Source: Halichoerus grypus
Lineage: Eukaryota; Chordata; Mammalia; Carnivora; Phocidae
DNA: 64,000 nt
Direction: 5' to 3'
NCBI RefSeq assembly: GCF_964656455.1
Contig: NC_135725.1
Span: 50,537,688-50,601,687, forward strand
Shown here: positions 22,840 through 33,685 of the stretch, in pieces
Layout of the letters: each line of letters opens with the position of its first letter
Numbering within the stretch: the stretch's first letter is position 1
Translations under genes and position numbers: made by a program
Notes under the pieces: model-generated
The model's database searches: none
Told to the model about the DNA's origin: nothing
Seen by the model: only the letters and a program-made list of their open reading frames with translations

Positions 22840-22909
22840 GAGACAAAACAAATATTGTTTCATCCTTTTCAAATTCTGAATTTCTATTATCAAATGCTTT
22901 AGCATTTTT

Positions 22910-23120
22910 TTAAACGTTTTATATATTTGTTTAGAGAGAGTACACGTGAGCAGGGGAAGGGTACAGGGAGAGGGAGAGAGAGAATCTCAAGCAGACTCTG
23001 TGCTAGAGCCCATCAGGGGCTCAATCTCCTTACCCTGAGACCATGACCCGAGCTGAAATCAAGAGCTGGATGCTTAACCGACTCAGGGTGCTCAGGATGC
23101 TCAAGCCACCCAGGGACCCC
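22910..23120 (-). mobile_element. SINEC SINE, antisense, older and with an internal duplication
   Basis: TTAAACGTTTTATATATTTG at the tail side, CAAGAGCTGGATGCTTAACC in the body (older subfamily) and CAAGCCACCCAGGGACCCC at the head side. GGGTGCTCAGGATGCTCAAG (23085-23104) carries an extra GATGCTCA-like repeat within the former ACTGAGCC box. Flanks TCAAATGCTTTAGCATTTTT (22890-22909) and TCAAATGCTTTAGTATTTTT (23121-23140) are a 20-bp duplication with one mismatch. Confidence 0.93.
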
Positions 23121-23140
23121 TCAAATGCTTTAGTATTTTT

Positions 23141-23544
23141 AGTAAGTCAGCATAACAGTGTATAGTGTATGTGTGTGTATATATACACCGTGGTGCATTT
23201 TTAATATCTCGTACTGAGTCTGAAGGTAGTCATTAGCTTGTCCAAGTACAATTCCCACATGGCTCAACTGGATTTACAGAATTTGGGGGCCAAAAGCCTC
23301 ATAAAAATAAAGATTTTGCTTTTGCTGGTCATTGTTCTCTACCATGTGTATTACCATCATGGACCTATAGACAACTTGGGTAAAAGATTGACTTTACATT
23401 ACTCCATTAATCCTTATTATATGAAAAATTAGGACATAAAACATGTATGTTATATGATCTTAGTCATAGAACTATGTAAGTATGAGTCATACAAAAATTA
23501 GGAAGAAAGATACTAAATGTTAATGGTATTTATAGGTGGATTAT
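23141..23544. other. No gene or repeat recognised
   Basis: A short TGTGTGTATATATA run lies at 23170-23186. The remainder shows no recognised repeat or coding frame. Confidence 0.45.
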
Positions 23545-23828
23545 AGAATTTTATTTTTAATTTCAGCATTATTGAGTTTTAATTGACATGAAATTGTAAG
23601 ATATTTAAAGTGTGCATTGATCATGGTGATTTGATATACATTGTGGAAGGATATCTCCTATCTAGTTAATTAACACATCATCACTTCACATATTTTATTT
23701 TATTTTATTAATTAATTTGTTTATTTATTGGTAAGAACATTTAAGTTCTCAGAAAATTTCAATTATACAGTACGATGTTATCTGTAATTACTATGTTTTA
23801 TATTAGCTCCTTGGACCTTATTCATCTT

Positions 23829-24022
23829 TTTTAAAAAAGATTTTATTTATTTGAGAGAGAGAGAGATAGTGAGAGAGCAAAAGTGAGGGGGGTGCAGGGA
23901 GGGAGAAGCAGGCTCCCCACTGAGCAGAGAGCCCAATGAGGGACTCTATCCCAGGACCTCGGGATCATGACCTGAGCTGAAGGCAGACGACGCTTAACCG
24001 ACTGAGCCACCCAGGCGCCCTA
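23829..24022 (-). mobile_element. SINEC SINE, antisense, nested in old L1
   Basis: AAAAAGATTTTATTTATTTG tail side, GGATCATGACCTGAGCTGAA body, CCGACTGAGCCACCCAGGCG head side. Perfect 14-bp target duplication ACCTTATTCATCTT at 23815-23828 and 24023-24036, which lies in the L1 3' UTR. Confidence 0.97.
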
Positions 24023-24600
24023 ACCTTATTCATCTTATAACTGAAAGTTTGTACTCTTTTACCAATCTCTCCCTATTTCCCCCCAGCCCTAACAACCATA
24101 TTTCTACTTTCTGCTTCTGTGAGTTTGACTTACTTTATTTTCCCCCCCATCAAATTCCACATGTAAGTGAAACCCCGCAGTATTTGCCTCTGGCTTATTT
24201 CACTTAGCATAATGCCCTCAAGTTTTATCTATGTTGTTGCAAATGACAGGATTTCCTTTTTGTCATGGCTTAATATTGTTCCATTGTATATATTTACCAC
24301 ATTTTCTTTATCCATTCCTCCACTAGTGAACACTAGGGTTGTTCCCATATCTCAGCTACTGTGAATAATATTGCAATTAACATGGGAATGCAGTTATCTC
24401 TTTGATATCCTGTTTTCATTTCCTTTGGATATAAACCCAAAGGGGAAATGCTGAATCATATAGTAGCTCTATTTTTTTTTAATTTTTTGAAGAAGCTCCA
24501 TATTATTTTCCATAGTGGCTACACAGTTTACATTCCCACCTACAGTGCACAAGGGTTAACTTTTCTCCACATCGTCACCAACACTTGTGATCTCTTAACT

Positions 24601-24800
24601 TTTTTTTAAAGATTTATTTATTTTAGAAAGAGAGAGAGAGAGCATGCAAGAGTAGGGAGGGGCAGAGGGAAAGGGAGAGAAGCAGACTCCGCACTGAGCA
24701 TAGATCCCGAACTGGGGCTTGATCTCATGAACCTGAGATCACAACCTGAGCCAAAATCAAGAGCTGGATGCTTAATTGACTGAGCCACCCGGGCACCCCA
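24601..24800 (-). mobile_element. SINEC SINE, antisense, nested in old L1
   Basis: AAAGATTTATTTATTTTAGA tail side, ATCAAGAGCTGGATGCTTAA body (older subfamily), TTGACTGAGCCACCCGGGCA head side. Flanks TGATCTCTTAACT (24588-24600) and TGATCTATTATCT (24801-24813) match at 11 of 13 bases. Confidence 0.94.
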
Positions 24801-26300
24801 TGATCTATTATCTTTTTGATGATACCATTCTAACATGTATGAGGCAATATCTCGTTGTAGTTTTAATTTGCCTTTCCCTGATGATTAGTGATGTTCACCA
24901 TCTTTTCATGTACCTGTTGGTATGTTTTCTTTGGAAAAATGTCTATTCAGTTCCTCTTTCTACTTTTTTAATTAGATTATTTGGGTTTTTTGCTATTGGC
25001 ATGTATGAATCCCTTATTAGATATTAACCTCTTATCAGATACATGATTTACCAATATTTTCTTCTATTTGGTAAATTACCTTTTCATTTTGTTGGTTTCT
25101 TTTGTTGTACAGGAACTTTTTAGCTTGATGTAGTCCTGCTTGTTTATTTTGCTTTTGTTGCTTTTGATTTTAGTGTCAAATCCAAAAAATTATTGTCAAC
25201 ACTGATGTCAAAGGACTTGCCTCTATGTTTTGTTCTAGGAATTTTGTGTTTTCAAGTCTTACATTCAAGTTTTTAACCTCTTTTGGATTTATTTTTGTGT
25301 ATGGTGTAAGATAGTGGTTCAGTTTCATTCTCTTGCATGTAGCTGTCCAGTATTCCCAACACCATTTATTGAAAAGACTATCCTTTCTCCATTGTATGTT
25401 CTTGGTTCTTTTGTCATCAATTAATTGATTATAAATGCATGGGTTTATTTTTGCACTATCTATTCTGTTCCATTGATCTGTCTGTTTTTATGCCAATACC
25501 ATACCATTTTGATTGCTATAGCTTTGAATATAGTTTGAAGTCAGGACATGGGATGCCTCCAGCTTAGTTCTTTGTCAAGATTGCTTTGGCTATGCAGAGT
25601 CTTCTGTAGTTTCATACAAATTTTAGGATTTTTTTTTTTTTTTTTACTTTGTGATATATGCCATTGGAATTTTGATCAGGATTTCAACAAATCTGTAGAT
25701 TGCTTTGGCTAGTATGCACATTTTAACAATATTAATTTTTCTAATCCATGAGTATGGGATATCTTTCCATTTGTTTGTATCTTCTTCAATTTCTTTCATT
25801 AATGTCTTACAGTTTTCAGTATAAAGATCTTTTGCCTTCTCAGTTAAATTTTTTTCCTAGGTATTTTTTATTATTTTTGATGCAATTGTAAATGGGACTA
25901 TTTTCTTAATTTCTCTTTCTGACAGTTCATTATTAGTATGTAGAAATGCAACTGATTTTTATATTTTGATTTTGTATCCTGCAACTTTACTGAATTCATT
26001 TATTCTAACAGGATTTTTTTTGCTGAAATATTAAAATATTTATTAATATTTATTTTAAAATATACTATTTTTAAAATATTAAAAATAATATGTATATTTA
26101 TTATCATGTCATGTACAAATAGAGATTTACTTCTTCCTTTCCAATTTGAGTGCCTTTTCTTTCTTTCTTTTTTTTTTTATGTAGTTGATCTGATTAGGAC
26201 TTCTAATACTATGTTGAATAAAAGTTGAGTGGGCATCCTTGCTTGTTCCTGATCTTAGAGGAAAACTTTACACTTTTCACCATTTAGTATGATGGTTGCT

Positions 26301-27095
26301 GTGGTGGATTGTAGAATTAATGGTGACTTCTATTGTCATTTATACTGCTTGGTCATATTTATTAAGTTCTCTATAATAAGAAATGAAGCTGTATATTAGG
26401 AAATAGAATTAACTCAATTATTTCCAATATTTATTATCCTATAATAATATAGACATGGTCTCAGCCCTTATTTATGTAAAAGCAAAGAAATCTGTAGATT
26501 GAGACTATTGGTTATATGGTGGCTATCTATTCACAATGGAAGGGTACTCCCCAGGCAATGAAACTTCTGTTTTTTGTTTTGTTTTCATTTTTTAAAATTG
26601 TATTATATGTTCGGAAATGATAATGACTCAGACCGTTCATTCATGAATGTTCAAGTCACCCCATTGAGCAAGGAAACACGACCAGCTGAGGTAGTTGCTG
26701 AGGGTAAAGGGAATATGAAATGAATTGGAATAAAGTAGTTATAAATACCGGGTGCAACCATATGACCAGTTTCAGAAAAGAGGGTTGTAATAGTTACAAG
26801 TATTTCTTCCTTACTTTTAAATGAATATGTTTGAATATATATTAACCAAATATTGTGTTTTCCCTTCTCTGATCCTTTATCATTCATCTCAGTATTTAAA
26901 TCACAGGAAATCAAAAGAGAAGAATAAGTATCACCCAGAAATTTCATATCCTTCTCTGGGGAAGAGTTTACATATTTTTGATAGAACATAGGATATTTGT
27001 ATCATATTAGGCAGGAGTATGACTCTGTAACTATCTTATTGAGAGAGCAGTTATGATTTTAAGAGATGTGTATGGGTGCTAAGTTGACAAGGGGT
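26301..27095. other. No gene or repeat recognised
   Basis: AT-rich, with no recognised repeat. A 112-residue minus frame (26651-26989) has no recognisable domain and is probably chance. Confidence 0.45.
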
Positions 27096-27099
27096 GAAC

Positions 27100-27605
27100 T
27101 GTGATAGCTTTTATTGTGTCAAATTTACTAGTTTGTACTACACTTCCCAGATTTCCCTTTCTGGTATGTTCCCAGTTCGTGTGGGCTACAAGGGATATTC
27201 TCTTAGAAGAGTTGGAAGACAGAAGGAAAGGAGTCATTTTGTGGCATGCATACACCTTCCCATATTTATCCAATCAAATAGTAATTTAGTTGCTGCTGCG
27301 AAGTGATTGTGCAGATGTGATTAAAGTCTTTAATCAATTGACTTTAATCAAAAAAGATTATCATGGGTGGGTCTGATTTAATCAGTTGGAAAGTCTTTAA
27401 AGGAGGGCTTTAGGCCTTCCCTGAGTTAAGACAATACTTCCTGTGGACAGTAAGTTTCAGCTTGGAATTCTCCCCTGCCGGTGAGCTTCCCTTCCTCATT
27501 GTCTGCCCTAAAGACTTCACACATTGTATTGTATTGTATATATACTGTATACATATCCTCCTGATTCTGCTTTCTGCTTCTCAGGTTGAATCCTGACTGA
27601 TATAA
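27100..27605 (+). mobile_element. Probable old solitary LTR (ERVL/MaLR type)
   Basis: GATAGCTTTTATTGTGTCAA near the left, GCAGATGTGATTAAAGTCTT, TTATCATGGGTGGGTCTGAT, TTAATCAGTTGGAAAGTCTT, AGGGCTTTAGGCCTTCCCTG in the middle and GAATCCTGACTGATATA at the right end are arranged as in MLT/ERVL LTRs. No internal region is attached. Subfamily not assigned. Confidence 0.55.
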
Positions 27606-27706
27606 GCAACATTCAGAAAGGTTTCTAGTAGTTAAGTGGTTTCTTTGCTGCCCTGTAGATAACGAAGTAACACTATCGATAGCAACATAAAGCCCATTAA
27701 CCCAGG

Positions 27707-27928
27707 TTTTCTTTTCTTTTCTCTCCTCCCCTCTCGTCCCCTCCCTCTCCCCTCCCCTCCGCTCCCCTCCCCTCCCCTCTCCTTCCTTCCCCCTTCTCTC
27801 TCTCTCTCTCCCTCCCTCCCTCCCTCCCTTCCTTCCTTCCTTCCTTCCTTCCTTCCTTCCTTCCTTCCTTTCTTCCTTTCTCTTTCTTTCTTTCTTCCTC
27901 CCTTTCTTTCTTTCTTTCTTTCTTTCTT
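27707..27928 (+). repeat. 222-bp pyrimidine tract (CCCTC, TTCC and TTTC repeats)
   Basis: The + strand is almost purely C and T from TTTTCTTTTCTTTTCTCTCC through CCCTCCCCTCC blocks, TCTCTC, CCTCCCTCCC, (TTCC)n and (TTTC)n. Only two G residues interrupt it, near 27738 and 27760. The complementary all-purine strand creates an 88-residue charged open frame (27697-27963, minus) that is not a gene. Mirror-symmetric parts can form triplex DNA. Confidence 0.95.
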
Positions 27929-29481
27929 AATGCATCTTTCAATCCCATAGGCTCAAATACCATAGGTTCTTTATGGATTTATCTAAGCTTCAACACAGAT
28001 TTAATTCATTATTTCTGTTACAAAGTGGTATCTAGTCTCACTCAGAAATACTATTATCTCTAATTCCTATTTAGTTTCTATAGTACAGACTTCTGTTTCA
28101 TTGTGTGAATTTAGGAAGGAATTTACTTATTGAGCATTATAAAGAAAAATTTAACATTATAGAGCAAAATAGTAATTTGATTATATACTTATATCTCCAT
28201 TTTCTGCAGGCCTGGTATCTACAAATGATGCTTTCAAGGTCCTTCTGACAATATCAACCTATTAATCATCTTATTCTATTTTATTCTGCTATGCAGACTC
28301 TGCAAGAGGTATTTGAGCTAGAATGATTTAGTGACCTCTCTCAAATGGCGAAGACGGGAGCCAGGAAAAAAAAAAAAATTAGCAAGCTTAATAGGAAGAG
28401 GGAGGGCAGATTACCCTTAACTGCTTTTGCATCAAGAGATACTGTTCTTTAGTTGCCTTGTAATGTAAGTAACAAGCAAAATGAGACAAGATAGAATAGT
28501 TGACTAACTCATACTGAAAGAAGACATTTTATTTTAATCACCTTTTGACAAAAGCAGTACATGGCTTCTTGCATTATTTCAGAATTTACAAAGAAACATA
28601 CTTTTAAAAAATAACGTGAAGGTAATCTTTAGAGTTAGTATTCAATTCAAGGAGTCAAGAATTCTGTTCAACTTCACCCAATTAGGTATTTTCAGAATTG
28701 AGACCAGAACCCAGGACTCAGCTGACCAGTGTTCTGGCACTATGTTGGCTGTCCTTTTACTAGGGTATTTGACTGATGTGTCTCTACTTTCTATGTATTA
28801 GGTGCAGTCCTGATGGTGTGTACTGCCTGGTGTAGGTCTTGTCTGAAAATTCCAAATTGTACAAGCATTAACTGTGGTTGATTGCCTAAGCCTACCACTA
28901 AGAGTTGTATGGATAAATACATCAAAGTAAAGATCTTCATCAGCTGGTTTGCAGAAAAGCCCTAGAATCCCCAAACAAGGGAGCACTTCCATTATCCATC
29001 CTTACTGCTTTTCTTAGGCCAGAATGAGAAGCTTCTGCATTTCTTCTTCTTTCCTCTCTCCAACATGAAACAAATGGGTATTCTAGATACAGTCCCAAGA
29101 CTCTCCTTACCACTTTGCTAGACTCTAGTTCAACTCTAGTGGCATACCAAAAGAAGAGTCAGTTATCTCCTCCCTGCTCTGTAGGAAAAATATATTTAAA
29201 AACAGTGTTCATAACCTTTGAAGCAGAGAAAAATTGTAACTATATCATCTAAACTACATAATTATGACATCTCCCAAAAAGTAAAATTTCCGTTTCTTCA
29301 GGTAAGTTGGAAAGTGCAATAATTTATGGGTATGGATATTCATTACAATTTACAGTGGCAAAGGTATTAACATGCGAAAATATTTATGTTCTATATGAAA
29401 TATGTATGTGGATTGTTCTAAATCCATGTTATAACGAACAAATATATGCATATCAGTAATACATACAAAAATATACATATA
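27929..29481. other. No gene or repeat recognised
   Basis: About 1.5 kb. A 13-A run lies near 28367. Short frames at 28616-28801 (+) and 28798-28992 (-) show no domain. Parts around 28650-29150 are of moderate GC but I see no repeat family. Confidence 0.4.
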
Positions 29482-29649
29482 TAGTTGATTCTCATTATTC
29501 CAGGTGACTATGTTCTGTAAGTCACTGTAAACACTGAATTAGCTACTACTGAACTATTGTTCCTATGAGAAATAAGTACATTTCATATATAGCTCATATA
29601 AGTAATAATCTTAAACCCTAAAAACAGCTCATCCCCGGTAGATTCCATT

Positions 29650-29795
29650 CTTCTTTAAAAGAGAAAATGAGGTTCAGAGGTGTTAGTGACTTGCCTGAGA
29701 GTGTCTCTACTGATAGGTGCCAGAGGTGGGTTCGAACGCTGGCCAGTGATCCCCAGAGCCAGGACTCCATGCACTACATTGCACTGCCCCCTACT
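29650..29795 (-). mobile_element. MIR SINE nested in a DNA transposon remnant
   Basis: AAAATGAGGTTCAGAGGTGT, TAGTGACTTGCCTGAGAGTG, GGTGCCAGAGGTGGGTTCGA and CCAGAGCCAGGACTCCATGC are the reverse complement of MIR. The flanks on both sides belong to the Tigger-like element. Confidence 0.75.
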
Positions 29796-29874
29796 TTTTC
29801 CATCTTCTGGTCATCTTTGTATGAGAGCAGAGGTAGAAGGCTCTGTTCCACCTCAGCTGGGAATTTGGGCCCTG

Positions 29875-29946
29875 GCTAATTCAAATGTATCACTGCTCTG
29901 CACATGCCCAGCTAATCCAAATGTATCATTGGTCTGCACATGCCCA
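29875..29946 (+). repeat. 36-bp tandem duplication inside the DNA transposon
   Basis: GCTAATTCAAATGTATCACT... (29875-29910) is followed directly by GCTAATCCAAATGTATCATT... (29911-29946). Both end CTGCACATGCCCA and they agree at 33 of 36 positions. The divergence shows the duplication is not very recent. Confidence 0.9.
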
Positions 29947-30050
29947 CAAATGACTGAATGGACCATCAGTGCTGATTTGGGGGTTACAAATAAATTTTAG
30001 CAAGTAGACAAATTCACAGAAACAGAACCCATGAGTAATGAGGATCAAAT

Positions 30051-30680
30051 AAATATGGTCAGTAAGCCCAAGTCAGTAAACCCATATTTATATAACTGAG
30101 TCAGTGAACCCTAGTCAGTAAAATATGCTTTGCAATATGTAAACACAGACAGATGTCAAAATTTATCATAGATATGGTGTTATGGATAAATACGTTAGCT
30201 ATTTATCTTTCATTAACTAAAATGGAAATACACTAGCTGTAAAATAATGTTTTAATAGAACAACTGATTTTGTGTTCTTTGCTCTAGGGATTAACTTAAA
30301 TGTCATTAAAGGCATTCAGATTTTTTAAAATGTGTTTTTAAAAATCTAAATAAAAACTGATATTGAACTATCCATTTTGGAGTATTCACATTAAATCACA
30401 TAGTGTAGATAATCAGAAGTCATTAACTTCATGTTATACAAAAGGAACTCAAAAAGTAAAAGAAGAAAGATATTGTAATTATTTTAACGGAAAATTTTTA
30501 CTTTCAAAAGCATAGATTTCTTTGTACATTCCTGATACGTTGTTTGAATGGTTTATGTTTATGTGACACGATGAGTGTGTCTGTGTGTGTGTATGTGTGT
30601 CTTCCACTACCAAAGAAAGGCAGAATTTAAAAAAAGGAAAATGAATAAGAAAAAAGCAAAAATTCCACAAGTGGCATTTC
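30051..30680. other. No gene or repeat recognised
   Basis: AT-rich. A short GTGTGTCTGTGTGTGTGTAT run lies at 30574-30601. No coding signal. Confidence 0.45.
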
Positions 30681-31430
30681 TACAGTACATTTAATTTTTA
30701 TTCTAATGTTCTAAGCAATCTATGGAAATGACTGCTTTTTGCAAAAGCAATTTCCTTTTTGGCCTGATGAAAGTAAAAATTCCTATATGTTCAAATTCAT
30801 TTCAAACTCCAAAGGACAGAACAGCCTTGGTGTTGGCGTGGTTCTTGTGAGCAGTTGGGTAAATTGACTACATAATGAGTCCTTGGCTGTCCCTAACCAA
30901 AACTTTGTTGGACAGGTTCATTTACAATCCTCAAACAGAATGACCTTCCATCTGGCTTAATGGCCCCTGGATTGTTGCAAATGCGACCTGACATTTCCTT
31001 ATGGGTGAGTTATTAAATTATATCACAGAACACAATAACATAATTTGGTTTCAGAGCCTAAATGAAAGTGATAGTCCAGCAGATTAAGATGTAAAATTCC
31101 TTTGCAAAATTAAGTTATTTATAATCTGATGCATACCCCCTTGTTTTATCTGCCATATAATATAATTACTTTCCACAGTACAGTAGCTGCAGATACTAGC
31201 AATGCTGACAGAACAGAAACAGCATTTGAAGGGGCAAAGGACTTCAGCAGGCAGGTAGCTGACTTTTATGGCTCGCTTTCGTAAATGAAACCACTTGCAA
31301 TTTTTGCTTTTTTTCTCCCCTAATGGAATTGATCCATTAAGCAGCGCTTCTCTCTTCCACCTAATAGTATTAGACATACTTAACTCTATGAGCTACAATT
31401 TCTTAATTCATCCTGAAATGTCTGCTTTGA
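30680..31430. other. Repeat-free block, possible conserved non-coding element
   Basis: About 750 bp with no repeat that I recognise and a more even base composition than its surroundings. It has several TAAT/ATTA cores and blocks such as AAATGCGACCTGACATTTCC and CAAAGGACTTCAGCAGGCAG. A minus frame of 97 residues (31084-31377) has no known domain. Constraint cannot be judged from one sequence. Confidence 0.35.
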
Positions 31431-31810
31431 GATGACTAATACCAATATATTCTGAATTTGGGGGTTTCACCTATTTAGCTATTTCCAGCCCTTATGATTG
31501 AGTGAAAAGTAAACCAATGTCTCATTTGTTACTCTATCAGACACTTGAATTATTACCACTAATTCTCTAACAGTCAGGATACATTTCAAAGACCAATAAA
31601 GCTGAAAGAACAACATATTTCTACAATAACTCATAGATCATGTAAATTTTCAATTTTCCCTTAGTTTTTTGTTTGTTTTTGTTGTTGTTTCATTTTGGTT
31701 TTGGGCTTTTTTGTTTGTTTGTTTCCATTAGAAAAAGAAAGATTCAAAGGTAGAATTTGCATGGACAACTAGAATTTCCATTCTAGTAAACAGATTGCTC
31801 TGTTATAATT

Positions 31811-32040
31811 CCCCTTGCTTGTGCTCTCTCTCTCTCTCTCTGTCAAATAAATAAATAAAATCTTTAAAAACAAACAAACCAAACACACACACACAAAAGC
31901 AGTGGGAGAGGCAAAGGAAGAGGGAGAAGCTGGTTTCCTCCTGAGCAGGGAGCCCAGTGCAGGGTTCAATCCCAGGACCCTGACATCATGACCTGAGCGG
32001 AAGGCAGATGTTTAACTGACTGAGCCACCCAGGTGCCCCC
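31811..32040 (-). mobile_element. SINEC SINE with its 3' half in inverted orientation
   Basis: 31811-31898 is the sense (+) 3' half: CCCCTTGCTTGTGCTCTCTC, then GTCAAATAAATAAATAAAAT and an A/CA-rich tail. 31899-32040 is the antisense 5' half: GCAGTGGGAGAGGCAAAGG to CTGACTGAGCCACCCAGGTG. The internal breakpoints are complementary: the 5' half stops at CCCACTGC (read on minus) and the 3' half starts at CCCCTTGC, so together they rebuild one full SINE. No target duplication is evident. Confidence 0.85.
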
Positions 32041-32104
32041 CAAGTATTTTTCTTTATTCTGCTCACTCATGTGTGCTGTTTATTTGCCTCAACCCAGCTT
32101 TAGT

Positions 32105-32185
32105 TGAACATTCATTCAGCAACTTTTTTTGAGCACCTACTAGTCAGGCACTGTGCTAGGTTTTATGAAAACAAAGATAGCAATG
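32105..32185 (-). mobile_element. L2 LINE 3'-end fragment, antisense
   Basis: AACATTCATTCAGCAACTTT, then TTTGAGCACCTACTAGTCAG and GCACTGTGCTAGGTTTTATG are the reverse complement of the L2 3' terminus. Confidence 0.8.
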
Positions 32186-32324
32186 GAAATAATGGTAATG
32201 TTGGCTAAAATGTGATAAAATACAGATATGCTACGACAGAAGTCTATTTTAATCACATATGTACCCCAAGTGCCTAAAATATATCCAAAACACAGTAGGA
32301 GCACAGACATCTTTGGAATAGAGC

Positions 32325-32525
32325 TTACTATGTGGTTTACATATGTATTCTCATTTAACCCTTTAAATATATCTACCCTGCTAGGTAGATATTAGTATTT
32401 CTCCTTCAGTATCCCAGAAGAGGAACATGAAATACAAACATGTTTAATCATTTCCCAAGGTCATGGAACTAATAATGGCCAACCCTGTCTTGAAGCCAGA
32501 GAGACTGGTTTCATGTTCTTTGAGT
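32325..32525 (-). mobile_element. MIR SINE fragment, antisense
   Basis: ATTCTCATTTAACCCTTTAA, GGTAGATATTAGTATTTCTC, CATTTCCCAAGGTCATGGAA and GTCTTGAAGCCAGAGAGACT follow antisense MIR. Confidence 0.75.
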
Positions 32526-32529
32526 GATT

Positions 32530-32985
32530 GTCCTGTTGTCTGTCTCTGCCCCCAGGAAGCTCACTCGCATGCGTGAACTTATCTACAATAAAGATATCTC
32601 AAATTAAGCTTAATTGGTGATCTTTGCACATTTATGAGGGCATTTTTTTTTAATACTCTGCTCTTATCATCCAGATCCATGATATAAATTACATTATATA
32701 TATTGCATGGAATTTCAACTCCTTAAAAAATCAAATTGTGTCAATGAGAGCTGACAACTTCATTTGAAGGAATATCATTCTCATGTCACTGGTTTTATGA
32801 ACAGTTTATTTTCTCACATTCTGTTTCCCAAACTACATCATTTATAGTTGTAAATCCAAGATTAAGGCTAACCTCCAGCATTAAACCTTCCCTCAATTAA
32901 CAATATTTGCCAGTTCATGTGTCTCTTAGTCTAATTGAGCTATGGCTATATATATCCAAATAATCTTATGTCAAAAGGCAAACAT
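32530..32985. other. No gene or repeat recognised
   Basis: AT-rich, with no recognised repeat and no coding signal. Confidence 0.45.
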
Positions 32986-33002
32986 AAAACTCATGTGAAG
33001 TC

Positions 33003-33201
33003 GGGGTGCCCGGGTGGCTCAGTCGTTGGGCGTCTGCCTTCCGCTCGGGTCATGATCCCAGGGTCCTGGGATGGAGCCCCACATCGGGCTACCTGCTCCG
33101 CGGGAAGCCTGCTTCTCCCTCTCCCACTCCCCCTGCTTGTGTTCCCTCTCTTACTGTGTGTCTCTCTCTGTCAAATAAATAAAATCTTAAAAAAAAAACA
33201 A
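33003..33201 (+). mobile_element. SINEC SINE, full length, probably young
   Basis: GGGGTGCCCGGGTGGCTCAG head, GTCTGCCTTCCGCTCGGGTC body, CTGCTCCGCGGGAAGCCTGC, CCCACTCCCCCTGCTTGTGT, AAATAAATAAAATCTTAAAA tail. Perfect 17-bp target duplication AAAACTCATGTGAAGTC at 32986-33002 and 33202-33218. The exact duplication and retained CpGs suggest a recent insertion. Confidence 0.98.
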
Positions 33202-33569
33202 AAAACTCATGTGAAGTCATGTCTTCATGACTCCAAATGAATTTTTTTTCCCTTCTAAGTTGTTGAGTAACACCATTTCTACTGATTACTTGTCCTTTCA
33301 TTTTATACATGTGTGTTGTTTTATTTTGGAAGGGATGGGGATTTGAACTCAATGGCTAAACCTTCATGAAGTTATCACATACCTTCAATATGTACAGAAA
33401 TCAGGTTTTCTCTACACTGTTAACATTTCCACATGGTTCTTTCCTGAGACTTAGTGGAACCCATGGACTGCTCAGTAAATGCCAGAGTCATTTCCATATC
33501 TTGGCATTTAAAGCTTGCAAGTCATTTTCCATACTAAAACTAAGATGGTGTTTGTAATTCTTTAGGGAT

Positions 33570-33685
33570 ACTACAAGGAAGGTACTAGAATCACTATTTT
33601 GAAGTTGAAGAAACCATCCTCAGAAAGTTTAAAAAACATGACCAGGGTCAGTCATCTAGTGGAGTGGATTTCCACTCTGCCTCTT
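33570..33685 (-). mobile_element. MIR SINE fragment, antisense
   Basis: TTTGAAGTTGAAGAAACCAT, CCTCAGAAAGTTTAAAAAAC, AGGGTCAGTCATCTAGTGGA and TTTCCACTCTGCCTCTTTAA resemble antisense MIR. Diverged. Confidence 0.55.

Larger units (their letters stand above)
23545..26300 (-). mobile_element. Old L1 (L1M/L1MA-like), 3' UTR and ORF2, antisense, 5'-truncated
   Basis: From the left: L1 3' UTR (ATTGAGTTTTAATTGACATG, TTATTCATCTTATAACTGAA), the 3' end of ORF2 (ATTTCACTTAGCATAATGCC, ATTGTTCCATTGTATATATT, CTTTATCCATTCCTCCACTA), then the reverse-transcriptase half (ACACCATTTATTGAAAAGAC, TGTTCCATTGATCTGTCTGT, AATTTTAGGATTTTTTTT, AATTTCTCTTTCTGACAGTT). It stops in the region encoding the RT core at about 26300. 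Frames are heavily broken. Two younger SINEs interrupt it (23829-24022 and 24601-24800). TA-rich expansions lie at 26025-26105. Confidence 0.9.
29482..30050. mobile_element. Tigger-like (TcMar) DNA transposon remnant
   Basis: The left terminus AGTTGATTCTCATTATTCCA and the reverse complement of the right terminus (30026-30050, reading ATTTGATCCTCATTACTCAT) form imperfect inverted repeats. Between them CTGTAAACACTGAATTAGCT (left) and GAATGGACCATCAGTGCTGA, TTACAAATAAATTTTAGCAA (right) are typical of a common mammalian pogo/Tigger MITE. It is interrupted by a MIR and contains a local 36-bp duplication. No transposase frame remains. Confidence 0.65.

Noticed and set aside
27697..27963. Minus-strand frame of 88 codons rich in Lys, Glu, Arg and Gly
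   Set aside because: It is the translation of the purine strand of a simple repeat.
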